Below are positions 1 to 6,207 of a stretch of 13,485 nt of DNA, piece by piece. The notes below the pieces were generated by a model. It had not been told where the DNA came from. It did not search any database and saw only the letters and a program-made list of their open reading frames with translations. Both the position numbers and the translations under genes were made by a program. Origin of the DNA: UBA6019 sp036564345 (GTDB taxonomy: Bacteria; Chloroflexota; Dormibacteria; Dormibacterales; Dormibacteraceae); the NCBI GenBank assembly GCA_036564345.1, contig DATCOZ010000203.1, positions 1-13,485 of the forward strand, given 5' to 3'. Numbering within the stretch: position 1 is the first letter of the stretch; the number at the start of each line of letters is the position of its first letter.

Positions 1-854
1 CGGCGGGCGGCCTCGGCGTTGCCGCCGACCGCGAAGATGTAGCGCCCGAACTTGGTCCGCGTCGTCATCTGGTGGAAGAGGATGACGAAGCCGAGCAGGA
101 TCAGGAAGGCGACCGGAACGCCGCGATCGGAGTTGAGCACGAAGGCGGAGATGAGGACGACGGCGGCGATCAAGCCGAGCCTGATCAGCACGCCGGGGAT
201 AAGCGGGAGGTCGAGGCCCGCGGCGGCGCGGCGGCGGCGCACCAGGAAGGCGTCGAGCGCGACCACCAGGATCGCCACGGCGGCGAGCGCCCAGCCGGCC
301 TGAATCGAGAGGAAGGCCAGCGTCAGGTTGTCGATTCCCGGGTCCAGCACGTTGAGCGTGCCGGTCTCGCCGAGGACGAGGAGCTGGACACCGACCCAGC
401 CGACCAAGCCCGCCAGGGTGACCACGAAGCTGGGTATCCGGAAGCGGGCGAACCAGGCGCCCTGGAGCGCTCCGATGGCGGCGCCGGTTGCGACCGCAGA
501 GGCGATGGCAAGAGGAGCAGGGACATGGTTCTTGATGTTGAGGACCGCCATCACGCTGGCGGTGAGGCCGCTCACCGAACCGACCGAGAGGTCGATCTCC
601 CCGAGCAGCAGGACGAGGACGATGCCGACCGCGATGGTGCCCATGCTGGTGATCTGGAGGACCAGGTTGGTGAGGTTGCGAGGCGAGAGGAAGTTGGGGT
701 TGAGATATTGGAAGACCGCCCAGATCAGGATCAGGCCCAGGATCACCGGGAGCGATCCGACGTCGCCCTGGCTGACACGCTCCTGGACCCCGCGGCGCCA
801 CGCGGTGAACGAGCCGGCAGGCGGGGCGGCAACCTCTTCGCCGGTTGCGCTCAC
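1..854 (-). CDS. Sugar ABC transporter permease, XylH/RbsC-like (3' end cut by window)
   Basis: Membrane permease of a CUT2-type sugar importer. It forms the channel that works with the ATPase and binding protein encoded just upstream. About 284 codons are visible and the C-terminus lies beyond base 1. The reading is strongly hydrophobic, with several membrane segments. The conserved permease stretch GEIDLSVGSVSGL lies near residues 85-97 and RIPSFVVTLAG near 140-150. The last visible residues (RTKFGRYIFAVGGNAEAAR) match the cytoplasmic loop of XylH/RbsC proteins that contacts the ATPase. The start is GTG at 854, overlapping the ATPase stop as GTGA (851-854), which implies translational coupling. 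The family assignment is firm. Xylose as substrate is inferred only from the XylF-like binding protein, so ribose-, fructose- or multi-sugar uptake is possible. Confidence 0.9.
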   Translation of the reverse strand, partial: MSATGEEVAAPPAGSFTAWRRGVQERVSQGDVGSLPVILGLILIWAVFQYLNPNFLSPRNLTNLVLQITSMGTIAVGIVLVLLLGEIDLSVGSVSGLTASVMAVLNIKNHVPAPLAIASAVATGAAIGALQGAWFARFRIPSFVVTLAGLVGWVGVQLLVLGETGTLNVLDPGIDNLTLAFLSIQAGWALAAVAILVVALDAFLVRRRRAAAGLDLPLIPGVLIRLGLIAAVVLISAFVLNSDRGVPVAFLILLGFVILFHQMTTRTKFGRYIFAVGGNAEAAR

Positions 855-1630
855 TTCGGCTCCCCGGGTGCCTTGAGGATCTCGATTGTGGCGCCCGTGA
901 TCGCCGACACGACCTGCTCCCTGGTCGCCTCGGCGACCAGGAAGTCGCCGATCCGCTTGCCGAGCCGCAGCACCACGATCCGGTCGCAGACCTCGAAGAC
1001 GTCGGCAAGGTTGTGGCTGATCACGACCACGCCGAGGCCCTGCTCCTTGAGGCGCCGGATGAGAGCGAGGACCTGCTTGGTCTGGGCCACGCCGAGGGCG
1101 GCGGTCGGCTCGTCGAGCAGCACCACCTTGGCGGCCCACATCACCGAGCGCGAGACGGCCACCGACTGCCTCTGTCCGCCGGAGAGCGCGGCGATCGGGG
1201 TGCGAACGTGGGGCAGCTTGACGGAGAGGCTCTTGAGCACCTCTACGGCCCGCCGCTCCATGTCCTCCTCCTTCAGCACCGGGGGCACGGGCGACTCCTC
1301 CTCCCGGCCGAGGAACAGGTTGGCGACGACGTCGAGGTTGTCGCAGAGGGCGAGGTCCTGGTAGACGGTCGCGATGCCGAGCTTGGCCACGTCGCGCGGT
1401 CCCGTGATCACGACGGGCTTGCTGTCGAAGATGATCTCCCCGGTGTCCGGGTGGTTGATGCCGGCGATGACCTTGATCAGTGTCGACTTGCCGGCACCGT
1501 TGTCGCCGACCAGGGCGACGACCTCGCCGGGATAGACCTCGAAGTCGATGCCGTCGAGGGCTTGCACGGCTCCGAAGCGCTTGGAGATGTTCTTCAGCTC
1601 GAGGATCGGGGTCCGCTGCGCGACTGCCAA
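851..1630 (-). CDS. Sugar ABC transporter ATP-binding protein, single-domain (XylG/FrcA-like)
   Basis: Cytoplasmic ATPase that powers the sugar importer. The 259-residue protein has one complete nucleotide-binding domain: Walker A GDNGAGKST (42-50), Q-loop Q91, signature LSGGQ (149-153), Walker B VVLLDEP (169-175) and H-loop H206 in VISHN. Many CUT2 ATPases (XylG, RbsA, MglA) are about 500 residues with two fused domains. This one has a single domain, like FrcA, so it presumably works as a homodimer. The start is TTG at 1630, chosen because GAGGGGAG (1638-1645) sits seven bases upstream and no better in-frame start is nearby. It follows the binding-protein gene after an 87-bp gap containing a strong hairpin, and overlaps the permease gene by four bases. 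The catalytic motifs are intact, so it should be active. Substrate identity rests on the neighbours. Confidence 0.93.
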   Translation of the reverse strand: MAVAQRTPILELKNISKRFGAVQALDGIDFEVYPGEVVALVGDNGAGKSTLIKVIAGINHPDTGEIIFDSKPVVITGPRDVAKLGIATVYQDLALCDNLDVVANLFLGREEESPVPPVLKEEDMERRAVEVLKSLSVKLPHVRTPIAALSGGQRQSVAVSRSVMWAAKVVLLDEPTAALGVAQTKQVLALIRRLKEQGLGVVVISHNLADVFEVCDRIVVLRLGKRIGDFLVAEATREQVVSAITGATIEILKAPGEPK

Positions 1631-1637
1631 TGCCTGT

Positions 1638-1645
1638 CTCCCCTC
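1638..1645 (-). promoter_or_regulatory. Ribosome binding site for the sugar ATPase (TTG start)
   Basis: GAGGGGAG on the minus strand, seven bases before the TTG at 1628-1630. It decides the unusual TTG start of the ATPase gene. Confidence 0.6.
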
Positions 1646-1666
1646 AGACGCGTTGGTGGTTCGCCC

Positions 1667-1694
1667 CCGGCGGGCGGCCGATGCCGCCCGCCGG
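1667..1694 (-). repeat. Perfect 12-bp inverted repeat (intercistronic hairpin)
   Basis: Arms CCGGCGGGCGGC (1667-1678) and GCCGCCCGCCGG (1683-1694) are perfectly complementary with a 4-base loop (1679-1682). The structure lies between the binding-protein stop (1718) and the ATPase ribosome binding site (1645). No T-run follows on the minus strand, so it is not a classical intrinsic terminator. In other sugar ABC operons, hairpins at this place stabilise the binding-protein mRNA or partly stop transcription, giving an excess of binding protein. That role is inferred here. Confidence 0.75.
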
Positions 1695-1717
1695 ATGAAC
1701 GAAAGTTGCTGAGAACT

Positions 1718-2800
1718 CTAAGAGATTCCTGCCGCTGTGCAGGCGGCGGCGAAGTCCGGTGTGCAGATGTCGGTCTTGGTCCAGAAGCCGTCGGCGATGA
1801 CGGTCGTCTGGATGTTGGCCTTGGTCACGGCAACCGGGACCAGGAGGACGGACGGCACGTCGATCGAGCCGTTGTTGGTCTTGCCGTTGACGGTGGTGCT
1901 GTCCGGGGTCTTGCCCTGGGACAGGGTGAAGGCGAGCTGCGCCGCGGCCTCGGCCTCGGCCTTGATCGCCTTGTAGACGGTCATGTACTGCTGGCCGGCG
2001 ACGATCCGCTGGATCGCCGCGAGCTCCGCGTCCTGCCCGGTGACCGGGGGAAGCGGCGTGACGCCGGCGGCCTTCATCGCGGCGATGGCGCCGCCACCGG
2101 TCCCGTCATTGGCGGCGAGCACGCCGTCGACCTTGTTGTTGAGCGCGGTCAGTGCCTGGGTCATCTCGGTCTGGGCCTTGTCGGGGCTCCAATCCGGGGT
2201 GTCGTATTCCTTGGCGACGGTGACCTTGCCGTCGAGGACGCTGTGGGCTCCCTGCTTGAAGAGCTTGGCGTTGTTGTCGGTCGGGGAGCCGTTGATGAAG
2301 ACAACGCTGGCGTTGGCCTTGCCGTTGAGCGCCGTCAGCAGCGCGTTGCCCTGGAGCTGGCCGACCTTGGCGTTGTCGAAGGACACGTAATAGCCAACCG
2401 CGTCGGTGCCGGTGATGAGCCGGTCGTAGGAGACGACGGGGACCTTGGCCGCCTTGGCCTTGACCGCGATGGCGGCGGCAGCGGCGCCGTCGACCGCGTC
2501 GAGGACCAGCACGCTGGCCCCGTTGGTGAGCGCGGCCTCAGCCTGTGACTGCTGCGCGGCCGCATCCTGGTTCGCGTTGCTGTAGAGAATCGAGCAGTTC
2601 GAGCAGAGCGACATCAGCTTGGCGGTGAAGAGCGGCTTGTCCTTGCTCTCGTAACGCGCCGTCTTCGATTCTGGCAGGAGCAGGGCGATCTTCTTCGCCG
2701 TCGTCCCGCCACCGGTTGTGCCGCTGCCAGAGCTACCGCCGCAGGCAAGGGTCAGCAGCGCCCCCGCCAGCAGGATTGTCACGATCCGAAAGCGTCTCAA
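1718..2800 (-). CDS. Sugar ABC transporter substrate-binding lipoprotein, XylF-like
   Basis: Extracytoplasmic sugar receptor of the CUT2 importer, 360 residues from the chosen TTG start. Residues 1-20 form a lipoprotein signal: RRFR, then a hydrophobic core, then lipobox LTLAC with the lipidated cysteine at 20. A flexible Gly/Ser/Thr linker runs from 21 to about 35. The periplasmic-binding fold follows, with XylF-type landmarks IALLLPESKTARYE (38-51), SNANQDAA (74-81), VISYDRLI-like VVSYDRLI (122-129), NGSPTDNNA (170-178), LAANDGTGGGAIAAMKAAGV (228-247) and TGQDAEL (254-260). Cysteine pairs at 66/69 and 346/354 are typical of this group. The frame is open upstream to 3127, but that part overlaps the ROK gene and is not coding-like, while GGAGGAG (2806-2812) sits five bases before the TTG at 2798-2800. 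D-xylose is the likeliest ligand by family resemblance, but not proven. Confidence 0.93.
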   Translation of the reverse strand: MRRFRIVTILLAGALLTLACGGSSGSGTTGGGTTAKKIALLLPESKTARYESKDKPLFTAKLMSLCSNCSILYSNANQDAAAQQSQAEAALTNGASVLVLDAVDGAAAAAIAVKAKAAKVPVVSYDRLITGTDAVGYYVSFDNAKVGQLQGNALLTALNGKANASVVFINGSPTDNNAKLFKQGAHSVLDGKVTVAKEYDTPDWSPDKAQTEMTQALTALNNKVDGVLAANDGTGGGAIAAMKAAGVTPLPPVTGQDAELAAIQRIVAGQQYMTVYKAIKAEAEAAAQLAFTLSQGKTPDSTTVNGKTNNGSIDVPSVLLVPVAVTKANIQTTVIADGFWTKTDICTPDFAAACTAAGIS

Positions 2801-2805
2801 GCTAT

Positions 2806-2812
2806 CTCCTCC
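2806..2812 (-). promoter_or_regulatory. Ribosome binding site for the sugar-binding protein (TTG start)
   Basis: GGAGGAG on the minus strand, five bases before the TTG at 2798-2800. It fixes the start immediately ahead of the lipoprotein signal peptide and argues against any longer reading from upstream. Confidence 0.75.
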
Positions 2813-2855
2813 AAAGTGAGCGGCAGGGCGCGATTCCAACATCCGTTCTCGGCCG

Positions 2856-4070
2856 TCACGCGGGCTCCCCCTGCATCGAAGCCCGCAGCCGATCCCCGAA
2901 AACCGGGGATTCCTCACGCAAAACCATGGCCAGCGCGCCGAGCACACCGGCCCTCTCCCCCAGGACGCTGGGGACGATCTCGACCGCTTCCATCGCCGAG
3001 TCCACGCCGTAGCGGCGAACCGATTCCCGCATCGGTTCGAGGACCACGTCGCCCGCCCGGGCCAGCTGCCCGCCGAGGACGACGCGGTTCGGGTTGACAA
3101 CGTTGCAGAGCTTGGCAACCGAGACACCGAGCTGGCGGCCGACCTCCGCCAAGACCCGGCGGCAGGCGAGGTCGCCGTCTTCGGCGAGGTCCAGGACTTG
3201 GCCGAGGGTCAGCTGCTCACGGCGGCTGCGGCTCAGCACCTCGGTGATCGCGGCACCACCGGCGACCGCCTCCAGGCACCCCCGGTTGCCGCACCGGCAG
3301 TATGGCCCCGCCTCGTCGACGATGTCGTGGCCGATCTCACCGGCCGTGCCGTTGGCGCCGCGGTGGAGCCTCCCGCCGAGCACGAGGCCTGCCCCGATCC
3401 CGCTCGAGACCTTGATGTAGACGACGTTCTCGCAGCCGCGAGCCGCCCCCCAGGAGGACTCGGCCAGGGCGCCGAGGTTGGCGTCGTTGTCGACGACGAC
3501 CGGAAGCTGGAGGCGCCGCTCCATCTCAGCACCCGCCATGATCCCGAGCCAGCCGGGAAGGATCGAGGTCGAGCCGATCCGGCCGGTCCGATGATCGACA
3601 GGGCCCGGCACGCCCATGCCGACGCCGATCACCGAAGAAGCACGGATCCCGGCTGAGGCCAGCTCAGCGCGGACCAGGTCAGCAGCCGCGTCGAGGCTCC
3701 CGATCGGGTCGTCGTCGACCGCCAGCGCCAGCTCCTGTTCGCAGAGGATGCGGTGCGCGAGGTCGGCGACCGCCACCCGGACGTGGCTGTGGCCGAAGTC
3801 GATGCCGATCGCGGTGCCGGCGGAGGGATCGAGCGCGAGAAGGACCGGGGGCCGGCCGCCCTGGGTTCCGCCGGCCCGCGACAGATCGGGCGCCTCCAGC
3901 TCGGCGACGAAGCCGCCTGCCCGCAGCTCGCCGATCAGCGTCGATACGGTGGTCCGGGAGAGCCCGGTCAGCCGGGAGAGGTCGGACTGGCTGGCGCCAC
4001 CGCTCTGACGGAGAACGTCGATGACGAGCCTCCGGTTGCGATCCCGGAGCGAAGTCAGACCGCGCGACAC
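2856..4070 (-). CDS. ROK-family transcriptional regulator (XylR/NagC type)
   Basis: DNA-binding sugar sensor, 404 residues from GTG 4070. An N-terminal winged HTH (about residues 22-52, SQSDLSRLTGLSRTTVSTLI) precedes a ROK domain. Visible ROK landmarks are the phosphate-binding-like GIDFGHSH (89-96), GVPGPVD (153-159), DNDAN (194-198, including the Asp used as catalytic base in ROK sugar kinases), GEIGH (244-248) and the zinc motif CRCGNRGC (Cys 258, 260, 265 with His 248). It precedes the sugar transporter genes with a 55-bp gap and probably represses them until sugar binds; the ligand is inferred from the neighbours. An in-frame TTG at 4082 would add four residues but has no ribosome binding site, whereas GGGGG lies just ahead of GTG 4070. 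No promoter is evident in the 55-bp gap, so co-transcription with the transporter is likely. Confidence 0.9.
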   Translation of the reverse strand: MSRGLTSLRDRNRRLVIDVLRQSGGASQSDLSRLTGLSRTTVSTLIGELRAGGFVAELEAPDLSRAGGTQGGRPPVLLALDPSAGTAIGIDFGHSHVRVAVADLAHRILCEQELALAVDDDPIGSLDAAADLVRAELASAGIRASSVIGVGMGVPGPVDHRTGRIGSTSILPGWLGIMAGAEMERRLQLPVVVDNDANLGALAESSWGAARGCENVVYIKVSSGIGAGLVLGGRLHRGANGTAGEIGHDIVDEAGPYCRCGNRGCLEAVAGGAAITEVLSRSRREQLTLGQVLDLAEDGDLACRRVLAEVGRQLGVSVAKLCNVVNPNRVVLGGQLARAGDVVLEPMRESVRRYGVDSAMEAVEIVPSVLGERAGVLGALAMVLREESPVFGDRLRASMQGEPA

Positions 4071-4246
4071 GCCTACCCCCAATTCGGGAGGAAGTCAAAG
4101 GCAATCGGGGCAGTTTGTCAAGTTTTCATACATTACCCCCGCCATTTCTAGTGCACTTCTGCCTGAAATCGCACAAATCACTCGGCGCTGTTTTGCGAAA
4201 GCGCCCGGGAACAGGCGCGGCTCGGCGGCAGTTTCAGAGCCTAGTG
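4071..4246. promoter_or_regulatory. Divergent intergenic region between the ROK gene and the DUF2255-type gene
   Basis: This 176-bp stretch separates two divergently transcribed genes, so it should hold both promoters and any ROK operator. Part of it (4111-4180) is clearly AT-richer than its surroundings. A minus-strand TTGACA (4116-4121) could be a -35 box for the sugar operon, but I find no convincing -10 at the right distance. AGTTTGT (4112-4118) resembles a half-site of Bacillus XylR operators, without a matching second half. A 6-bp inverted repeat GGCGCT/AGCGCC (4184-4189/4200-4205) lies in the probable leader of the plus-strand gene. The function is inferred mainly from position. Confidence 0.45.
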
Positions 4247-4624
4247 ATGCGAGGCTTCGACGAGTCGGTGCTGGAGCAGGCGGCAAAACAGCGGGAGGTC
4301 GAGTTGACGACCTTCGGCCGGCGCAGCGGCAAGGAGCATCGCAAGATCATCTGGGCGTCCACCGATGGCCGCCGGATCTTCATCCGCTCCGGCCAGGGGC
4401 TGGGCCGCGACTGGCCGCAGAACCTGCTGGCGGGAGGAACCGGCATCCTCCACCTCGACGGCCACGACGTGCCCGTCCGCGCCCGCCTCATCGAGGATCC
4501 CGCCGAAGCCCGCGAGGTGTCCAACCGCCATCGCGCCAAGTACGGCGACTTCGTCAAGCCCTCCAGCGGCGATGAGCCGCTGACAGCGGGCGAACAGGCG
4601 AGCTTCGAGCTGGTCCCCGCCTGA
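4247..4624 (+). CDS. DUF2255-type small protein (possible FMN-binding split-barrel fold)
   Basis: Small soluble protein of 125 residues with no signal peptide or membrane segment. It resembles the DUF2255 family and, more loosely, deazaflavin/FMN split-barrel proteins. The pattern includes VELTTFGRRSGKEHRKIIW (18-36), DGRRIFIRSGQG (40-51), WPQNLLAGGTGILHLDG (56-72), VPVRARLIEDPAEA (75-88) and HRAKYGDFVKPS (95-106). The alternating beta pattern and the GRRSGK segment are shared with those families. No reaction is known for DUF2255. The start is uncertain: ATG 4247 is adjacent to an in-frame GTG at 4244, with only weak ribosome-binding potential, and the frame is open back to 4115. It stands alone between two transporter operons, and I see nothing linking it to either. 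Confidence 0.7.
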   Translation: MRGFDESVLEQAAKQREVELTTFGRRSGKEHRKIIWASTDGRRIFIRSGQGLGRDWPQNLLAGGTGILHLDGHDVPVRARLIEDPAEAREVSNRHRAKYGDFVKPSSGDEPLTAGEQASFELVPA

Positions 4625-4643
4625 ACCGCGGGCAGGCTTCCCT

Positions 4644-4665
4644 CCGGCCACGGCCGGCACCGGCC
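4644..4665. repeat. Alternating CCGGCC/GGCCGG inverted repeats
   Basis: Three 6-bp blocks, CCGGCC (4644-4649), GGCCGG (4652-4657) and CCGGCC (4660-4665), are separated by two bases each. The middle block can pair with either neighbour, giving two mutually exclusive short GC hairpins of about 5 bp. It begins 20 bases after the DUF2255-type stop codon and may help end that transcript, but no T-run follows. Chance in GC-rich DNA is a fair alternative. Confidence 0.3.
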
Positions 4666-4672
4666 CAGGTCC

Positions 4673-4701
4673 TTGACGCACCGCCGGCCGCCGCGCAGAC
4701 T
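4673..4701 (+). promoter_or_regulatory. Candidate promoter of the Liv-type operon
   Basis: TTGACG (4673-4678) is followed after 17 bases by CAGACT (4696-4701), which matches the sigma-70 -10 consensus at three of six positions including the key A2 and T6. Transcription would then start around 4708, inside the dyad at 4703-4728. The -35 box is good and the -10 box weak, which fits a regulated promoter but is not proof of one. Confidence 0.35.
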
Positions 4702-4702
4702 T

Positions 4703-4728
4703 CAATTCCTCGGTACACGGAGGAATTG
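4703..4728. promoter_or_regulatory. Perfect 9+9 bp dyad, candidate operator
   Basis: CAATTCCTC (4703-4711) and GAGGAATTG (4720-4728) are perfect inverted copies with an 8-base spacer. The centres of the arms are 17 bases apart, between one and two helical turns. The dyad lies directly after the candidate promoter and about 95 bases before the operon's first start codon. The only regulator in the operon is the MarR-family protein at 9537-10031, making it the natural candidate to bind here. A stem-loop in the mRNA leader is the alternative reading. There is no following T-run, so it is not a terminator. Confidence 0.5.
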
Positions 4729-4803
4729 CGGCTGTTTCCTTCGGTTGGGGGAGGCTGCGCGGTCGGTGATGATGCGTCCAAGGCCCGGCGCCGCGGTCGC
4801 AAG

Positions 4804-4812
4804 AAAGGAGGG
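4804..4812 (+). promoter_or_regulatory. Strong ribosome binding site for the Liv-type binding protein
   Basis: AAAGGAGGG lies nine bases before ATG 4822. It selects this start over the in-frame ATG at 4726, which falls within the dyad, and over GTG codons nearer the Tat motif. Confidence 0.75.
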
Positions 4813-4821
4813 CTTTCCTTC

Positions 4822-6198
4822 ATGGGCAATGGGATCACCACAGAGTCCGCTCCCGGGGAACGGGGCCGGGAGGCGAATCCGAGGGCCGTGCGCCGGGTTT
4901 TCGAGACTCCCCTCAGCCGCCGCGACATGCTCAAGACGACCGGCGCGATCCTCGGAGGGCTCGCGGTTCCAGGCGTGCTCAGCGCCTGCGTGGGGAGCAA
5001 CCAGGCCTCGACCGGCGGGAGCATCAAGATCGGCTACGTCAGTCCCCTGACCGGACCCGCGGCCGGCTTCGGCGAGCCCGACCCATACGTCCTCGGCCTG
5101 GCACGGAAGGCGTTCAGCGGTGGCCTTTCGATCGGCGGCAAGACCTACTCGGTCGAGATCATCAGCAAGGACGGCCAGTCCGACCCGGCGGTCGGTGCAC
5201 AGGTGGCGAACGACCTGATCCAGGGCCAGAAGGTCGACCTGATGCTCACGACCTCGACACCGGAGACGGTCAACCCGGTGTCCGACGCAGCCGAAGCGGC
5301 CGGCGTCCCCTGCATCTCGACCGTGGTGCCCTGGGAGGCGTGGTACTTCGGCCGCGGCGCCAAGCCGGGCCAGCCATCACCGTTCAAGTACACCTTTCAC
5401 TTCTGCTTCGGCGTGAACGAGTTCAACCTCGCTTACACCCACCTCTGGCCCCAGGTGACGACGAACAAGGTCGTCGGTGTGATGTGGCCCAACGACGCCG
5501 ACGGCAACGCCATCCGCGGCAACCTCGGACCGCTCCTGGAGAAGGCGGGCTACAAGATCGTCGACCCGGGCGCGTACGCGGACGGTACCAACGACTATTC
5601 GTCGCAGATCGCGACCTTCAAGCGCAACAACTGCCAGATCTTCAACACCTTCCCGATCCCTCCGGACTTCGCCACCTTCTGGCGGCAGGCGGCCCAGCAG
5701 GGATACACGCAGATGGTCAAGATCGGCCAGATCGCCAAGACCGGGCTCTTCCCTTCCCAGGTCAGCGCTCTCGGCGACATCGGCACCGGCCTCGCCTCCG
5801 GCGTCTACTGGCACCCGACCTGGCCCTACTCGTCGTCGCTCACCGGTGTCAAGGCCCAGGCTCTCGGCGACGGTTACACCACCTCAAGCGGCAAGCAGTG
5901 GAACCAGCAATTGGGCGCCAGCCTTGCCCTGTTCGACGTCGCCGCGGCCGCGCTCAAGGCAAGCGGCAACCCCAAGGACAAGGGCAAGGTCGCGGACGCG
6001 ATGAAGTCGCTTTCGGTCGACACCCCTCTCGGCAGCCTGAAATGGGGAGCGGGCCCGGTTGCCAACGTGGTCGCGACGCCGATCGTCGGCGGCCAGTGGC
6101 TGAAATCCGCGAAGTGGCCGGTCGACTTCACGATCTGCGACAACGCCTCCGACAGCAAGATCCCCGTCGCGGGCACGCTGAAGGCCTACGGGACCTGA
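4822..6198 (+). CDS. Branched-chain amino acid-type ABC transporter substrate-binding protein (Tat lipoprotein)
   Basis: Receptor of a HAAT-family importer, 458 residues. The N-terminus has a long polar region of about 30 residues, then a Tat motif SRRDMLKTTG (32-41), a hydrophobic segment and lipobox LSAC with the lipidated Cys at 56. This predicts folded export by Tat and anchoring on the outer face of the membrane. The mature part is a type I periplasmic-binding fold starting at IKIGYVSPLTGPAAGFGEPD (about 68-87), with a LivJ-like second segment VDLMLTTSTPETVNPVSDAAE and a hinge-region PWEAWYFGRG. Its gene opens a six-gene operon and is followed after nine bases by the first ATPase. The substrate cannot be read from sequence: amino acids, amides, urea-like molecules or aromatic acids are all carried by relatives. 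The ATPase-before-permease order differs from urea (urt) operons. A local MarR regulator would suit an aromatic or organic-acid substrate, but that is speculation. Confidence 0.9.
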   Translation: MGNGITTESAPGERGREANPRAVRRVFETPLSRRDMLKTTGAILGGLAVPGVLSACVGSNQASTGGSIKIGYVSPLTGPAAGFGEPDPYVLGLARKAFSGGLSIGGKTYSVEIISKDGQSDPAVGAQVANDLIQGQKVDLMLTTSTPETVNPVSDAAEAAGVPCISTVVPWEAWYFGRGAKPGQPSPFKYTFHFCFGVNEFNLAYTHLWPQVTTNKVVGVMWPNDADGNAIRGNLGPLLEKAGYKIVDPGAYADGTNDYSSQIATFKRNNCQIFNTFPIPPDFATFWRQAAQQGYTQMVKIGQIAKTGLFPSQVSALGDIGTGLASGVYWHPTWPYSSSLTGVKAQALGDGYTTSSGKQWNQQLGASLALFDVAAAALKASGNPKDKGKVADAMKSLSVDTPLGSLKWGAGPVANVVATPIVGGQWLKSAKWPVDFTICDNASDSKIPVAGTLKAYGT

Positions 6199-6207
6199 TC
6201 TCGGCTG

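Noticed and set aside
1667..1694. The strong hairpin as an intrinsic terminator
   Set aside because: No T-run follows on the transcribed strand and the downstream genes complete the same transporter.
72..2548. Long plus-strand open frames opposite the sugar transporter genes
   Set aside because: They mirror well-identified permease, ATPase and binding-protein genes and have shadow-type composition (Asp/Glu/Arg/Gly-rich or Arg/Ser/Pro-rich) without domains.
2801..3127. N-terminal extension of the sugar-binding protein up to base 3127
   Set aside because: It overlaps the end of the ROK gene in another frame and has Arg/Ser/Trp-rich shadow composition. The lipoprotein signal and a strong ribosome binding site fix the start at TTG 2800.
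4093..4121. TTGACA (minus strand, 4116-4121) as a full promoter for the sugar operon
   Set aside because: The hexamer at the right spacing reads TTGACT (4093-4098), not a -10 box. Kept only as a possible -35 in the intergenic entry.
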